NCBI GenBank assembly: GCA_017521295.1
Contig: JAFXDF010000091.1
Span: forward strand, 1 to 32,702
Direction of reading: 5' to 3'
DNA from: Clostridia bacterium
Lineage (GTDB): Bacteria; Bacillota; Clostridia; Oscillospirales; Butyricicoccaceae
DNA length: 32,702 nt
Shown: positions 5,889-12,880 of the stretch, one piece after another
How the letters are laid out: each line of letters begins with the position of its first letter
Position numbering within the stretch: the first letter of the stretch is position 1
Position numbers and translations under genes: made by a program
Notes under the pieces: generated by a model
Databases searched by the model: none
What the model was told of the DNA's origin: nothing
What the model saw: the letters and a program-made list of their open reading frames with translations, nothing else

Positions 5889-6473
5889 ATGCATCTTGGA
5901 TTTTCCTTCTTCTTTACCAATATCCTGCTGGGCGTGGGCCTGGCCATGGACGCCTTTTCGGTGTCGCTGGCAAACGGCCTCAACGAGCCCCAGATGAAAA
6001 AGCGCAAGCTGTTCACCGTGGCCGGTGTGTTTGCCGGGTTCCAGGCGCTGATGCCCCTCATCGGCTGGTTCTGCGTCACCATGCTGCTGGGCCTGTTTTC
6101 GGCCTTTGAGCCCTTCATCCCCTGGATCGCCCTGATCCTGCTGTGTTTCATCGGCGGTAAGATGCTCATCGAGGGCATCCGCGGCTGTGACGCCGAGGAC
6201 GGCACCTGCGGCGTGGGCCTGGCTGCCCTGATGCTCCAGGGCATCGCCACCTCCATCGACGCGCTGTCGGTGGGCTTCACCATCGCCCACTACAACTTCT
6301 GGGAGGCCCTGCTGGCCGCCTTGCTCATCGGCGGCGTCACCTTCTTCATCTGTGCCCTGGGTCTGGAGATCGGCAAAAAGGCCGGCACCAAGCTGGCCGG
6401 CAAGGCCGGCATTTTCGGCGGCTGTATTCTGATCTTCATCGGCATCGAGATCTTCGTGTCCAGCTGGCTGTAA
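5889..6473 (+). CDS. mntP: Manganese efflux pump MntP
   Basis: A 194-residue membrane protein with six hydrophobic segments and the two inverted half-repeats of the MntP (YebN) family. The hallmark acidic motifs are AMDAFSVSLANGL (D21) and ATSIDALSVGF (D124), followed by EIGKKAGTKLAGKAGIFGG and a C-terminal IFIGIEI. MntP exports Mn(II) from the cytoplasm when it is in excess. The ATG at 5889 follows AAAGGAG. It is a single-gene unit with its own promoter and a palindrome over the -10, converging on the gltS gene with a shared terminator. Length is normal for the family. Confidence 0.93.
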   Translation: MHLGFSFFFTNILLGVGLAMDAFSVSLANGLNEPQMKKRKLFTVAGVFAGFQALMPLIGWFCVTMLLGLFSAFEPFIPWIALILLCFIGGKMLIEGIRGCDAEDGTCGVGLAALMLQGIATSIDALSVGFTIAHYNFWEALLAALLIGGVTFFICALGLEIGKKAGTKLAGKAGIFGGCILIFIGIEIFVSSWL

Positions 6474-6485
6474 CAAAAAAAGAAA

Positions 6486-6518
6486 GCCCCGCACCATAGG
6501 GTGCGGGGCAATTTTTTT
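6486..6518. terminator. Bidirectional terminator between mntP and gltS
   Basis: GCCCCGCACC (6486-6495) pairs perfectly with GGTGCGGGGC (6500-6509) around ATAG. It is followed by AATTTTTTT on the plus strand and by a T-rich run on the minus strand. Confidence 0.93.
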
Positions 6519-7896
6519 ACTTCTTTTTGCCGAAGAGCTTGCTGCGGAAGAGCAGGATGTTCATGGCGATGAAGAACACAACCAGAATGCCGAAGGTAAG
6601 ATAGGGCTTCTGGGGAGCCAGGGTGGCCAGCAGCATCATGGGGAAGCCGAACACGATGGCGGGGAAGTTCTGGTACACCATGTTGTCGGCGGCGGGGGTC
6701 TCGAAACGGCCGTCGATCTCACGCAGCAGGATGATGCCGGTGCTTGCCGTGCCGGTGAGCATACCGTAGGTGGTCAAAAACTGCTCCTCCACATAACCGG
6801 GGAAGAGGGTGACGGCGATCTTGCGGGTGTACAGATAGGTGCTCACGGCACCGATCACGCCCATGATGAGCAGGATGCCCCAGTACTTTTCCACGATGTC
6901 CAGGCGGATGACGGCGATGCCGGCCACCACCATCACGTCAAAGCAGCAGTTGCTGGCGCGGGTCATGAGGAAGTCATTCAAGTGCTTGCGGCGGGCGAAG
7001 CCGTGCTTTTTCAGCAGGTTCATCACCGTTTTGATGATGGTGGCGGACAGCACGCCCAGCAGGAAGTTGAAGCCGAAGATGACGCTCTTCATGCCGGGCA
7101 GCAGCAGGCCCAGCAGGTACATCAGGCCAAAGGCCAGCAGATAGGCGCCGCAGATAAAGGCGATCTGGACGGTCATCTTGTCCATGGAGCCGAACATGGG
7201 GATCTCGCCCTCGCCCTGGATCTCCTCCGAGGCGATGCGGCCGTCAGCGGCGGCAGAGCGCACCACCAGGCCGCGGCGGCGCAGCAGGTTCAGATGGATG
7301 ACGCCGCCGATGGAGGCCGACAAAAAGCCCAGGGCGGCCACTGTGAGGCCGAAGCTCTTGCCGCCCTCAAAGCCCAGGCCCTCGTAGATGGTGCCGTAGT
7401 TCAGGGCCTGGCCGGTGCCCTGGCCGTAGCCAAAGGGCAGAAGCACGCCGGCGGCGGGGAAGTTGAAGTCGGACAGCAGGAACACGGCGGCGATGGTGAT
7501 GCCCATGCCCAAAATGGCCTGCATCAGATAGGTGGCCACCGTGGTGACGCCGCTGTTGAAGATCTCAACGGTGCGCTGTTTTGTCATTTTGCCGCCGCCG
7601 CTTTTGAAGGTGGAGGCGATAAAGCCCAGGGCCAGGGCGTGGTAGGTGATGATCTCCAGCGCGGCCGAGCCGTTGCCGCCGAAAAAGGCGGTGTCAAACA
7701 TGGCCTTGCCGGTGCAGGCGGTAAAGACCGAAGAGATCACCAGCAGGATGCCGCCGCCCAGCACCGAGGAGGGGATCAGCGACTTTTCCATACCGGGGAT
7801 GTACTTTTTCACGATGTTGGCCACCAGCAGGCTCAGCAGCAGTACGGTGATGAGGTTAAAGGGCCCCCAAACACTAAAGTCCCAAAAATTCGACAT
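6517..7896 (-). CDS. Sodium/glutamate symporter, GltS family
   Basis: A 459-residue transporter with ten or more hydrophobic segments. Family signs are the glycine-rich re-entrant motifs GYGQGTGQAL in the first half and YGMLTGTASTGIILLREID in the second, the equivalents of the paired GltS loops. Known members import glutamate with sodium; the long central loop (about residues 215-240, AAADGRIASEEIQGEGE) and the extra length over E. coli GltS (about 400) place it in the longer Firmicutes branch, so substrate could differ. The ATG at 7896 has GGGG seven bases upstream; the ATG two codons earlier is too close to it. The first 23 bases overlap the end of the acyltransferase gene, so it depends on that operon's promoter. 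Confidence 0.87.
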   Translation of the reverse strand: MSNFWDFSVWGPFNLITVLLLSLLVANIVKKYIPGMEKSLIPSSVLGGGILLVISSVFTACTGKAMFDTAFFGGNGSAALEIITYHALALGFIASTFKSGGGKMTKQRTVEIFNSGVTTVATYLMQAILGMGITIAAVFLLSDFNFPAAGVLLPFGYGQGTGQALNYGTIYEGLGFEGGKSFGLTVAALGFLSASIGGVIHLNLLRRRGLVVRSAAADGRIASEEIQGEGEIPMFGSMDKMTVQIAFICGAYLLAFGLMYLLGLLLPGMKSVIFGFNFLLGVLSATIIKTVMNLLKKHGFARRKHLNDFLMTRASNCCFDVMVVAGIAVIRLDIVEKYWGILLIMGVIGAVSTYLYTRKIAVTLFPGYVEEQFLTTYGMLTGTASTGIILLREIDGRFETPAADNMVYQNFPAIVFGFPMMLLATLAPQKPYLTFGILVVFFIAMNILLFRSKLFGKKK

Positions 7897-9085
7897 GTTC
7901 ATTCCCCTTTACGATATTTTTGTGGCGGTAGAACAGGTTGACATATTTCAAACCGTTGAACCGCTTGTCGCCCTTCAGCTGGAAGAGCTTGTCGCCAGAG
8001 TAGATGTTCACCTTGTTTTTGCCCAGAACGGTAAAGGCGTCGGTGGTCTCAAAGGGGAACACCAGCTCCTCTGCCGTGCCCTCGTCCACGGTGAGCCGGT
8101 CGCCGTACAGCCGCAGGGCGGCGCTTTCCCGCAAAAGGTCCTTCCGCTTGTAGGGGATGACCTCAAAGAAGGCGGCCTTTTCCTCATACAGGGGCTGTTC
8201 GGTGAGGGTCCGGGTGTCCAGCTTGTTGACGAAGTCGCACTGGTACTTGTACCACTCGGTGGTGAAGCGGAAGGGGAAGTCCCCCTTGACGCTCTCCATC
8301 TCCCGGGTGGGCAGATACCGGGCGGTCATGCCGCAGGTCTTGCAGGACACCAGGTCGTCGTGGCTCTCAAAGGTGCTGAGGCCGCAGTGGGGGCATACGT
8401 AATAGGCCCGCTCCAGATACTCGGCCAGCTTCTGGTGGGTGAAGGGGCCGCCGGCCACGCCTTCGTTCACGTAAAGGCCCTGCTCGATGCGTGCCCGCAG
8501 CTGGGCCTCGGTCATGGCGGCGGCTTCCTCCGCCTCGATGACCTCCGACACATAGGCGCGCATTTTACCCTTTCGCACCACGTCGCTCCAGCGGGGGTGC
8601 ACGCCGTAGCCGTTTTCGATGCGCAGAAGGGCGATGGGCAGTTTGAACTTCTGGGCCATCTTGACAATGGCGGGGTTCATGTACTCGGTCTTGCCGGAAT
8701 AGGTACGGTTGCCCTCGGGGGCCAGGGCCAGAGTGCCGCCTTCCTTGATGACCTTGAGGCAGTTGCGCACGGCGCGGGGGTCGGTGGTCTGCTTTTTGAT
8801 GGGGATGGGGTTCACCGCCCACTTGAGCAGTACCGACACCCAGCCCTTGTTGAACAGGTCCTCGGAGGCCAGATAGTACACCGGGCCCTTGAAAGCCATG
8901 CCCAGGAAAAACTGGTCAAAGGCGGTCTGGTGGTTCATGAGCACCAGATACTGCCGGTCGCCCTGCTCTTTGAAGGATTCCACGCGGATGCCGTAGCGCA
9001 GACGGGTAAAGGGATCCAGCACCAGCCGTGCCAGGGCCGTGATGACCCTGTGCCGGGGCTTGACCCAGGTTTCTTGTTTCTTCAT
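7874..9085 (-). CDS. PlsC-like acyltransferase with zinc ribbon and C-terminal PH-like domain
   Basis: A 403-residue protein with three parts. Residues 1-210 are a lysophospholipid acyltransferase domain: the catalytic H-x4-D is H52/D57 in NHQTAFD and the phosphate-binding motif is EGNR (124-127), where EGTR is usual. Residues 231-251 are a zinc ribbon with C231/C234 and C248/C251. Residues about 310-403 are beta-rich (LRLYGDRLTVDEG, VFPFETTDAFTVLG, YSGDKLFQLKG) and look like a small PH/GRAM-type domain; this last call is by pattern only. PlsC proteins make phosphatidic acid at the inner membrane face. Here the extra domains suggest recruitment or regulation. It is first in an operon with gltS; its stop lies inside the gltS coding region. 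The start has only a weak, distant ribosome binding site. Confidence 0.8.
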   Translation of the reverse strand: MKKQETWVKPRHRVITALARLVLDPFTRLRYGIRVESFKEQGDRQYLVLMNHQTAFDQFFLGMAFKGPVYYLASEDLFNKGWVSVLLKWAVNPIPIKKQTTDPRAVRNCLKVIKEGGTLALAPEGNRTYSGKTEYMNPAIVKMAQKFKLPIALLRIENGYGVHPRWSDVVRKGKMRAYVSEVIEAEEAAAMTEAQLRARIEQGLYVNEGVAGGPFTHQKLAEYLERAYYVCPHCGLSTFESHDDLVSCKTCGMTARYLPTREMESVKGDFPFRFTTEWYKYQCDFVNKLDTRTLTEQPLYEEKAAFFEVIPYKRKDLLRESAALRLYGDRLTVDEGTAEELVFPFETTDAFTVLGKNKVNIYSGDKLFQLKGDKRFNGLKYVNLFYRHKNIVKGNEHVEFLGL

Positions 9086-9120
9086 ATACAGCTATCTCTT
9101 TCCTCATTATTATATAAAAT

Positions 9121-9149
9121 ATTTTAATGGTTTTCAGCCTGTTTGACAA
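9121..9149 (-). promoter_or_regulatory. Promoter of the acyltransferase-gltS operon
   Basis: On the minus strand TTGTCA (9144-9149), 17 bases, TAAAAT (9121-9126). A TATAAT lies a little further downstream on the same strand, so the exact start is uncertain. Confidence 0.55.
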
Positions 9150-9161
9150 GGGTAATCTGAA

Positions 9162-9212
9162 CAAAGATTTGCTTAAAAAGAAAGAAATAGGCAAAGATTT
9201 GTTCGGTATAAT
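9162..9212 (+). promoter_or_regulatory. Twin CAAAGATTTG motifs upstream of the SLH gene -10
   Basis: CAAAGATTTG occurs at 9162-9171 and again at 9192-9201, exactly 30 bases apart (about three helical turns). TATAAT follows at 9207-9212 with no good -35. Two in-phase sites before a -10 without a -35 fit an activator-dependent promoter. The activator is unknown. Confidence 0.5.
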
Positions 9213-9267
9213 CGGTTTTTTTCTCCCAAAACTACCTGCAAACGGAGAAATAAGGAGGAAACCGCAA

Positions 9268-10542
9268 ATGAAAAACCTGCGAAGATCAGTTTTGTGGCTG
9301 GCGGTGGCCGGCGCTATGACCCTGTCGGCGGCGGTGCCTGTCCGGGCCATTTTCAGAAAAGAGGAGGCCCCCTGCGCCGTGGCCGCCTTTGCCAAGTCGG
9401 ACGGGGAGGGCCAGCTCATCACCTTTACCAAAGAGGACTTCACCGACCGGGTCACCGGGGAGGAAAGCCTGTCGGCCATCGTCATGGGAGACCTGCCCTC
9501 CGGGGGCGTTCTGCGGCTGGCCGGGGCCGATGTGCGCTCGGGTGAGGCGGTGGAGGTCAGCCGCCTGGGGGCCCTGTGCTTTGTGCCCGACATCGGGCGG
9601 GAGGTGCACACCTCCTTCAGCTTCCTGCCGGTGTTTTCCCGCACCGGGGCCGGGGAGGAGGCCGTCACCGTCCATCTGAACATCAGTGACACTCCCAACG
9701 CTTCCCCCATCGCCGTGGAGCAGAGCTGGGAGACCTATGCCGACCTGCCCCTGTGGGGCACGCTGAAGGCGGTGGACCCGGAGGGGGACGGCTGTACCTT
9801 CACCGTTGCCGACCAGGGCAAGCGGGGCACGGTGACAATTGAGGGCGACCGGTTCTGCTACACCCCCCAGGGCAAGAGCGGCAAGGACAGCTTTTCGGTG
9901 GTGGCCACCGACAGCTTCGGCAACCGCTCCCAGGCCGCCCGGATCACCGTGACGGTGACCAAGCGCCACGACAAGGAGTGCTTCACCTATACCGATATGG
10001 GGGAAAGCCCCGCCCATTTCGCCGCCCTCAGGCTCCGGGAGGCCGGGGTCTTTGCCGGGGAGGCCTTTGGCGACGAGGCCTTTTTTGAGCCCGACGAGAC
10101 CCTGACCCGGGCCCAGTTTTTGGCCATGGCCGCCGTGGTGGCCGATATGGCAATGCCCACCGCCGCCGTTTCCACCGGCCTGTCGGACAACGACGCCATC
10201 CCCGCCTGGGCCCAGGGCTATGTGGCGGCAGGCATCCTGTCCGGTGTGGTGGAGGGCTCCGATGACGGAGGCGGCAACCGGGCCTTCCGGGCCGCCAGCG
10301 CCGTCACCCGGGCCGAAGCGGCCGCCATTGCCGACCGGTGCCTGTCCCTGGCCGACGACGGGCGGGAGATGGCCTTTGCCGACGGGGAGACCGTGCCGGC
10401 CTGGGCCCGGCAGTCGGTGGTCAACTGCGCCGCGCGGGGCTTTTTGGAGGCCGAGGACAACACCGTCCGGGCAGGGGAGGCCCTCACCCGGGAGGAGGCC
10501 GCGGTCATGCTTTACGGTATGCTGAAGCACGGGGAGGATTGA
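9268..10542 (+). CDS. Secreted protein with Ig-like domain and three SLH repeats
   Basis: A 424-residue exported protein. Residues 1-27 are a signal peptide (MKNLRRSVLWLAVAG, then an A-rich cleavage region). Residues about 150-237 are a bacterial Ig/cadherin-like module (AVDPEGDGCTFTV, GRFCYTP-like strand, DSFSVVATDSFGN). From about 243 to the end there are three S-layer homology repeats, each with the pattern hydrophobic-G-hydrophobic followed by LTRAQFLAM, VTRAEAAAI or LTREEAAVM. SLH repeats bind pyruvylated secondary cell-wall polymer, so the protein should be anchored in the envelope, with residues 28-240 exposed. The ATG at 9268 follows GGAGG; an upstream in-frame extension runs through the promoter and was rejected. 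Residues 28-150 match nothing I recognise. Confidence 0.87.
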   Translation: MKNLRRSVLWLAVAGAMTLSAAVPVRAIFRKEEAPCAVAAFAKSDGEGQLITFTKEDFTDRVTGEESLSAIVMGDLPSGGVLRLAGADVRSGEAVEVSRLGALCFVPDIGREVHTSFSFLPVFSRTGAGEEAVTVHLNISDTPNASPIAVEQSWETYADLPLWGTLKAVDPEGDGCTFTVADQGKRGTVTIEGDRFCYTPQGKSGKDSFSVVATDSFGNRSQAARITVTVTKRHDKECFTYTDMGESPAHFAALRLREAGVFAGEAFGDEAFFEPDETLTRAQFLAMAAVVADMAMPTAAVSTGLSDNDAIPAWAQGYVAAGILSGVVEGSDDGGGNRAFRAASAVTRAEAAAIADRCLSLADDGREMAFADGETVPAWARQSVVNCAARGFLEAEDNTVRAGEALTREEAAVMLYGMLKHGED

Positions 10543-10551
10543 CCTTTCACC

Positions 10552-10632
10552 GTTGCCATCCCCAGCGAAGCCGAGGGATCTCACGGAAAGCTTACCCTGA
10601 GATCCTCACGCCGCGCTGCGGCTCAGGATGAC
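10552..10632. repeat. Dispersed palindromic repeat, copy 2
   Basis: GGATCTCA (10576-10583) pairs with TGAGATCC (10598-10605). The element ends in CTCAGGATGAC (10622-10632), and its left end (GCCATCCCCAGCGAAG) is slightly diverged. It lies just after the stop codon of the SLH gene and may serve as its 3' hairpin. Confidence 0.8.
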
Positions 10633-10647
10633 AAGGAAAAGGCGGTC

Positions 10648-10676
10648 TTTACGCTTTTCTGAATTTGTGCTAAAAT
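10648..10676 (+). promoter_or_regulatory. Promoter of the zinc-ribbon membrane gene
   Basis: TTTACG (10648-10653), 17 bases, TAAAAT (10671-10676). The expected transcript starts a few bases later, inside or at the edge of the hairpin at 10678-10705. Confidence 0.65.
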
Positions 10677-10677
10677 G

Positions 10678-10705
10678 GCGGTATCCCACACAAGGAGGAT
10701 ACCGC
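10678..10705 (+). promoter_or_regulatory. Hairpin that pairs with the ribosome binding site of the zinc-ribbon gene
   Basis: GCGGTATCC (10678-10686) and GGATACCGC (10697-10705) are perfect 9-bp arms around a 10-base loop. The ribosome binding site AAGGAGG (10692-10698) lies in the loop and the first bases of the 3' arm, and the ATG is two bases after the stem. The hairpin may limit translation, or the same palindrome may be a DNA operator just after the -10. Confidence 0.6.
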
Positions 10706-10706
10706 T

Positions 10707-11072
10707 ATGAAAAGCATCAAACCCGGCCGCGGCCCGTCCCGGAGAGGGGCGGCAGGGGCCGTCATGCAAATCGTCTGGGGCTGTATCTGGACGGCTCTGG
10801 TGTGTGTCATCATGGTGCCGGTGGCCGGCCCCATCGGCCTGCTGTTTGCCCTGTTCGGCCTGTGCTTCATCGGCATGGGCGTGTACAGTCTGGTGTACCA
10901 CAAGCGCAACGCCCAGGCCGAGCCCGAGGACCGGGACTCCCTTTTGGAGATCGTGGACACCCGGGAGGAAAGCCCGGACGCCCCCTCGGAGGCCGCCTAC
11001 TGCCCCTGGTGCGGCGAAAAGCTGGGGGAGGACTTCCAATATTGCCCCAAATGCGGCCGAAAACTGCCGTAA
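10707..11072 (+). CDS. Small membrane protein with C-terminal zinc ribbon
   Basis: A 121-residue protein. The N-terminus is basic (KSIKPGRGPSRRG). Two hydrophobic segments follow, at about residues 20-40 and 42-62. A polar acidic linker then leads to a zinc ribbon with two pairs of cysteines, CPWCGEKLG and CPKCGRKLP, at the very end. This is the generic 'zinc-ribbon domain-containing membrane protein' layout of Firmicutes; no specific function is known. Topology by the positive-inside rule puts the ribbon in the cytoplasm. It has its own promoter, a hairpin over its ribosome binding site, and a strong terminator shared with the convergent methionine operon. Confidence 0.8.
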   Translation: MKSIKPGRGPSRRGAAGAVMQIVWGCIWTALVCVIMVPVAGPIGLLFALFGLCFIGMGVYSLVYHKRNAQAEPEDRDSLLEIVDTREESPDAPSEAAYCPWCGEKLGEDFQYCPKCGRKLP

Positions 11073-11081
11073 AAAACAGAA

Positions 11082-11106
11082 AGCACCCCGGATGGGGTGC
11101 TTTTTT
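11082..11106. terminator. Bidirectional terminator between the zinc-ribbon gene and the methionine operon
   Basis: AGCACCCC (11082-11089) and GGGGTGCT (11094-11101) form a stem around GGAT. A T run follows on the plus strand and a second T run follows on the minus strand. Confidence 0.92.
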
Positions 11107-11110
11107 CTGT

Positions 11111-12880
11111 TTATTTCAGTTCCCGAAGGGCTTTTACCACGTCCACGCCTATGCCGGGGCGGGCGCCGGGGGTGATCACATAGAAGCCGTCCACCGTGTC
11201 CCGGATCTCCCGGGCCAGGGCAAGGCTGTGCTCGATGGCAAGCCTGCGGCACTGCTCCTTGTCGGCGTTTTCATACCGGTCCACCACCTCCCGGGGGATG
11301 ACGATGCCGGCCACCTCGTTGTTCATATACACCGCCGACCGGTGGGAGATTACCGGCAGGATGCCGCCCAGAAGATAGGCGCCCTCCAGAGCCTTGCGGG
11401 CCCGGCGGAGATTTTCCATGGACTGGGGGGTGAACACCGGCTGGGTGAGGAAGGCCCCCACGCCGCAGTCCATCTTGCGGAAGGCCTTCTGCAGCTCGGC
11501 GTCAAAGTTCACGGCGTTGACGTTCAGAGCGCCCCAGATGTGGAAGGGGGCGGCCATACCCTCCTGGCTCAGGGCCTGCACATAGCTGGCAAGGCCCGCG
11601 GAGCTGTAGCTCCAGACCCCTTTGACCTCGCCCCGGTCGGCGTCCTGCACCGGGTCGCCGGTGACCACCAGCACGTTGTGGATCTCCTCGATGGAGAGGC
11701 CCAGCAGCAGGGCCCGGGCGGCGTTGAGATTGCGGTCCCGGCAGGTCATATGGGGCAGGGGATCCAGCCCCAGCTCCCGCTTGAGCTTGGCGGCCATCAT
11801 GGAGCTGTCGGCCTTCACCCGGGCCACCGGGCAGTCGGCCACCGTGATGGTGTCGGCGCCGGCCAGCACCAGATTTTCGGCGTTTTTCAGAAACTTGCGG
11901 ATGTCGCTCACCGCCGGGGGATCCAGTTCGGCGGCGATCACCAGCTCGCCCCGCTCCAGCTTCTCCCACAGGGGACTGGAAATGGGCGGCAGGGCGGAGG
12001 GCTTTACACCGGGCCTGTTGACAGGCACAGGCGGGCGTTTTGCCCGCTCTTCCAGCAGCTTTGCGATCTCCCGGATGTGGGTGGGGGTGGTGCCGCAGCA
12101 GCCGCCGATGATGTCGGCTCCGGCGTCCAGGATCTCCATCAGCACATGGGCAAAATAGCCGGGATTGTCGCCAAACCGGGCCAGACCGCCCTCCAGCGTG
12201 GGGTAGCCCTCGTTGGGGCAGACATACAGGTGCTTTTTCAGGGGCGGCAGGGTGCGGATCAGCTGCAGCAGATGGTGGGGCCCGGAAACGCAGTTGAAGC
12301 CGATGGCGTCCAGGGCCTCATCCTCCTGGAGTTCCACCACCAGTTCCCGGCCGGACAGACCCGAACGGGTGAAACCGTCGGGGCTCACCGCGAAGCTGGC
12401 GATGACGGTAGCCTGGGGGCACAGACCCTTGATGTAGGCCGCTGCCTGCTGCAGCCCGGCAGGGCCGTCCAGCGTCTCAAACAGGAAATGGGTGAGCCCA
12501 TTTTCCAGAAACAGGTCGATGACCTCCCGGAAGGCCTTGAAGGCCCAGAAATGCTCGGGATCTCCCGGCAGAGGGCCCAGATCGGCAAAGATCCGGGCGT
12601 CGGTGCCTGCGGCGGCGGCTTTGGCGATGGCACAGGCGGCGGAAATGACCGCTTCCAGCTTGTCGCCCAGGCTTTCCCGGTTGGCGGCGAAGGTGTTGGT
12701 CTTGATGGCGTTGCAGCCGGCCGCCAGGTATTCCCGGTGGATGTCCTCCACCAGCTTGGGGTCGGTGAGGTTCAGCAGTTCATACCGGTCGCCCCGGAAG
12801 CCCTGCCGCCGGGAGCAGTAGGTGCCGAAGGCGCCGTCCATGAGGAAGGGGCCCCGGTCCAGTCGTTCCAAAAAGGTCAT
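11111..12880 (-). CDS. yitJ: Bifunctional homocysteine S-methyltransferase / methylenetetrahydrofolate reductase
   Basis: A 589-residue two-domain enzyme of the YitJ type. Residues 1-285 are a homocysteine methyltransferase barrel with zinc ligands C197 and C261/C262 (GGCCGT). Residues about 310-589 are a methylenetetrahydrofolate reductase barrel (VIAAELDPP, HMTCRDRNLNAA, VVTGDP, FLTQPVF). The reductase makes 5-methyl-THF, the methyl donor for MetH. The ATG at 12880 follows GGGGGTG and overlaps the metH stop as ATGA. It is the last gene of a three-gene operon, so both steps of methyl transfer to homocysteine are made together. What the methyltransferase half adds beside a full MetH is unclear; it may use other donors or assist MetH. 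Confidence 0.93.
   Translation of the reverse strand: MTFLERLDRGPFLMDGAFGTYCSRRQGFRGDRYELLNLTDPKLVEDIHREYLAAGCNAIKTNTFAANRESLGDKLEAVISAACAIAKAAAAGTDARIFADLGPLPGDPEHFWAFKAFREVIDLFLENGLTHFLFETLDGPAGLQQAAAYIKGLCPQATVIASFAVSPDGFTRSGLSGRELVVELQEDEALDAIGFNCVSGPHHLLQLIRTLPPLKKHLYVCPNEGYPTLEGGLARFGDNPGYFAHVLMEILDAGADIIGGCCGTTPTHIREIAKLLEERAKRPPVPVNRPGVKPSALPPISSPLWEKLERGELVIAAELDPPAVSDIRKFLKNAENLVLAGADTITVADCPVARVKADSSMMAAKLKRELGLDPLPHMTCRDRNLNAARALLLGLSIEEIHNVLVVTGDPVQDADRGEVKGVWSYSSAGLASYVQALSQEGMAAPFHIWGALNVNAVNFDAELQKAFRKMDCGVGAFLTQPVFTPQSMENLRRARKALEGAYLLGGILPVISHRSAVYMNNEVAGIVIPREVVDRYENADKEQCRRLAIEHSLALAREIRDTVDGFYVITPGARPGIGVDVVKALRELK

Noticed and set aside
9127..9267. N-terminal extension of the SLH protein
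   Set aside because: It would read through the TATAAT and repeats at 9162-9212, has no ribosome binding site, and would bury the signal peptide internally.
10552..10632. CRISPR-like or tRNA-like structure
   Set aside because: The element is a single palindromic repeat of a dispersed family; there are no regular spacers and no cloverleaf or anticodon arm.
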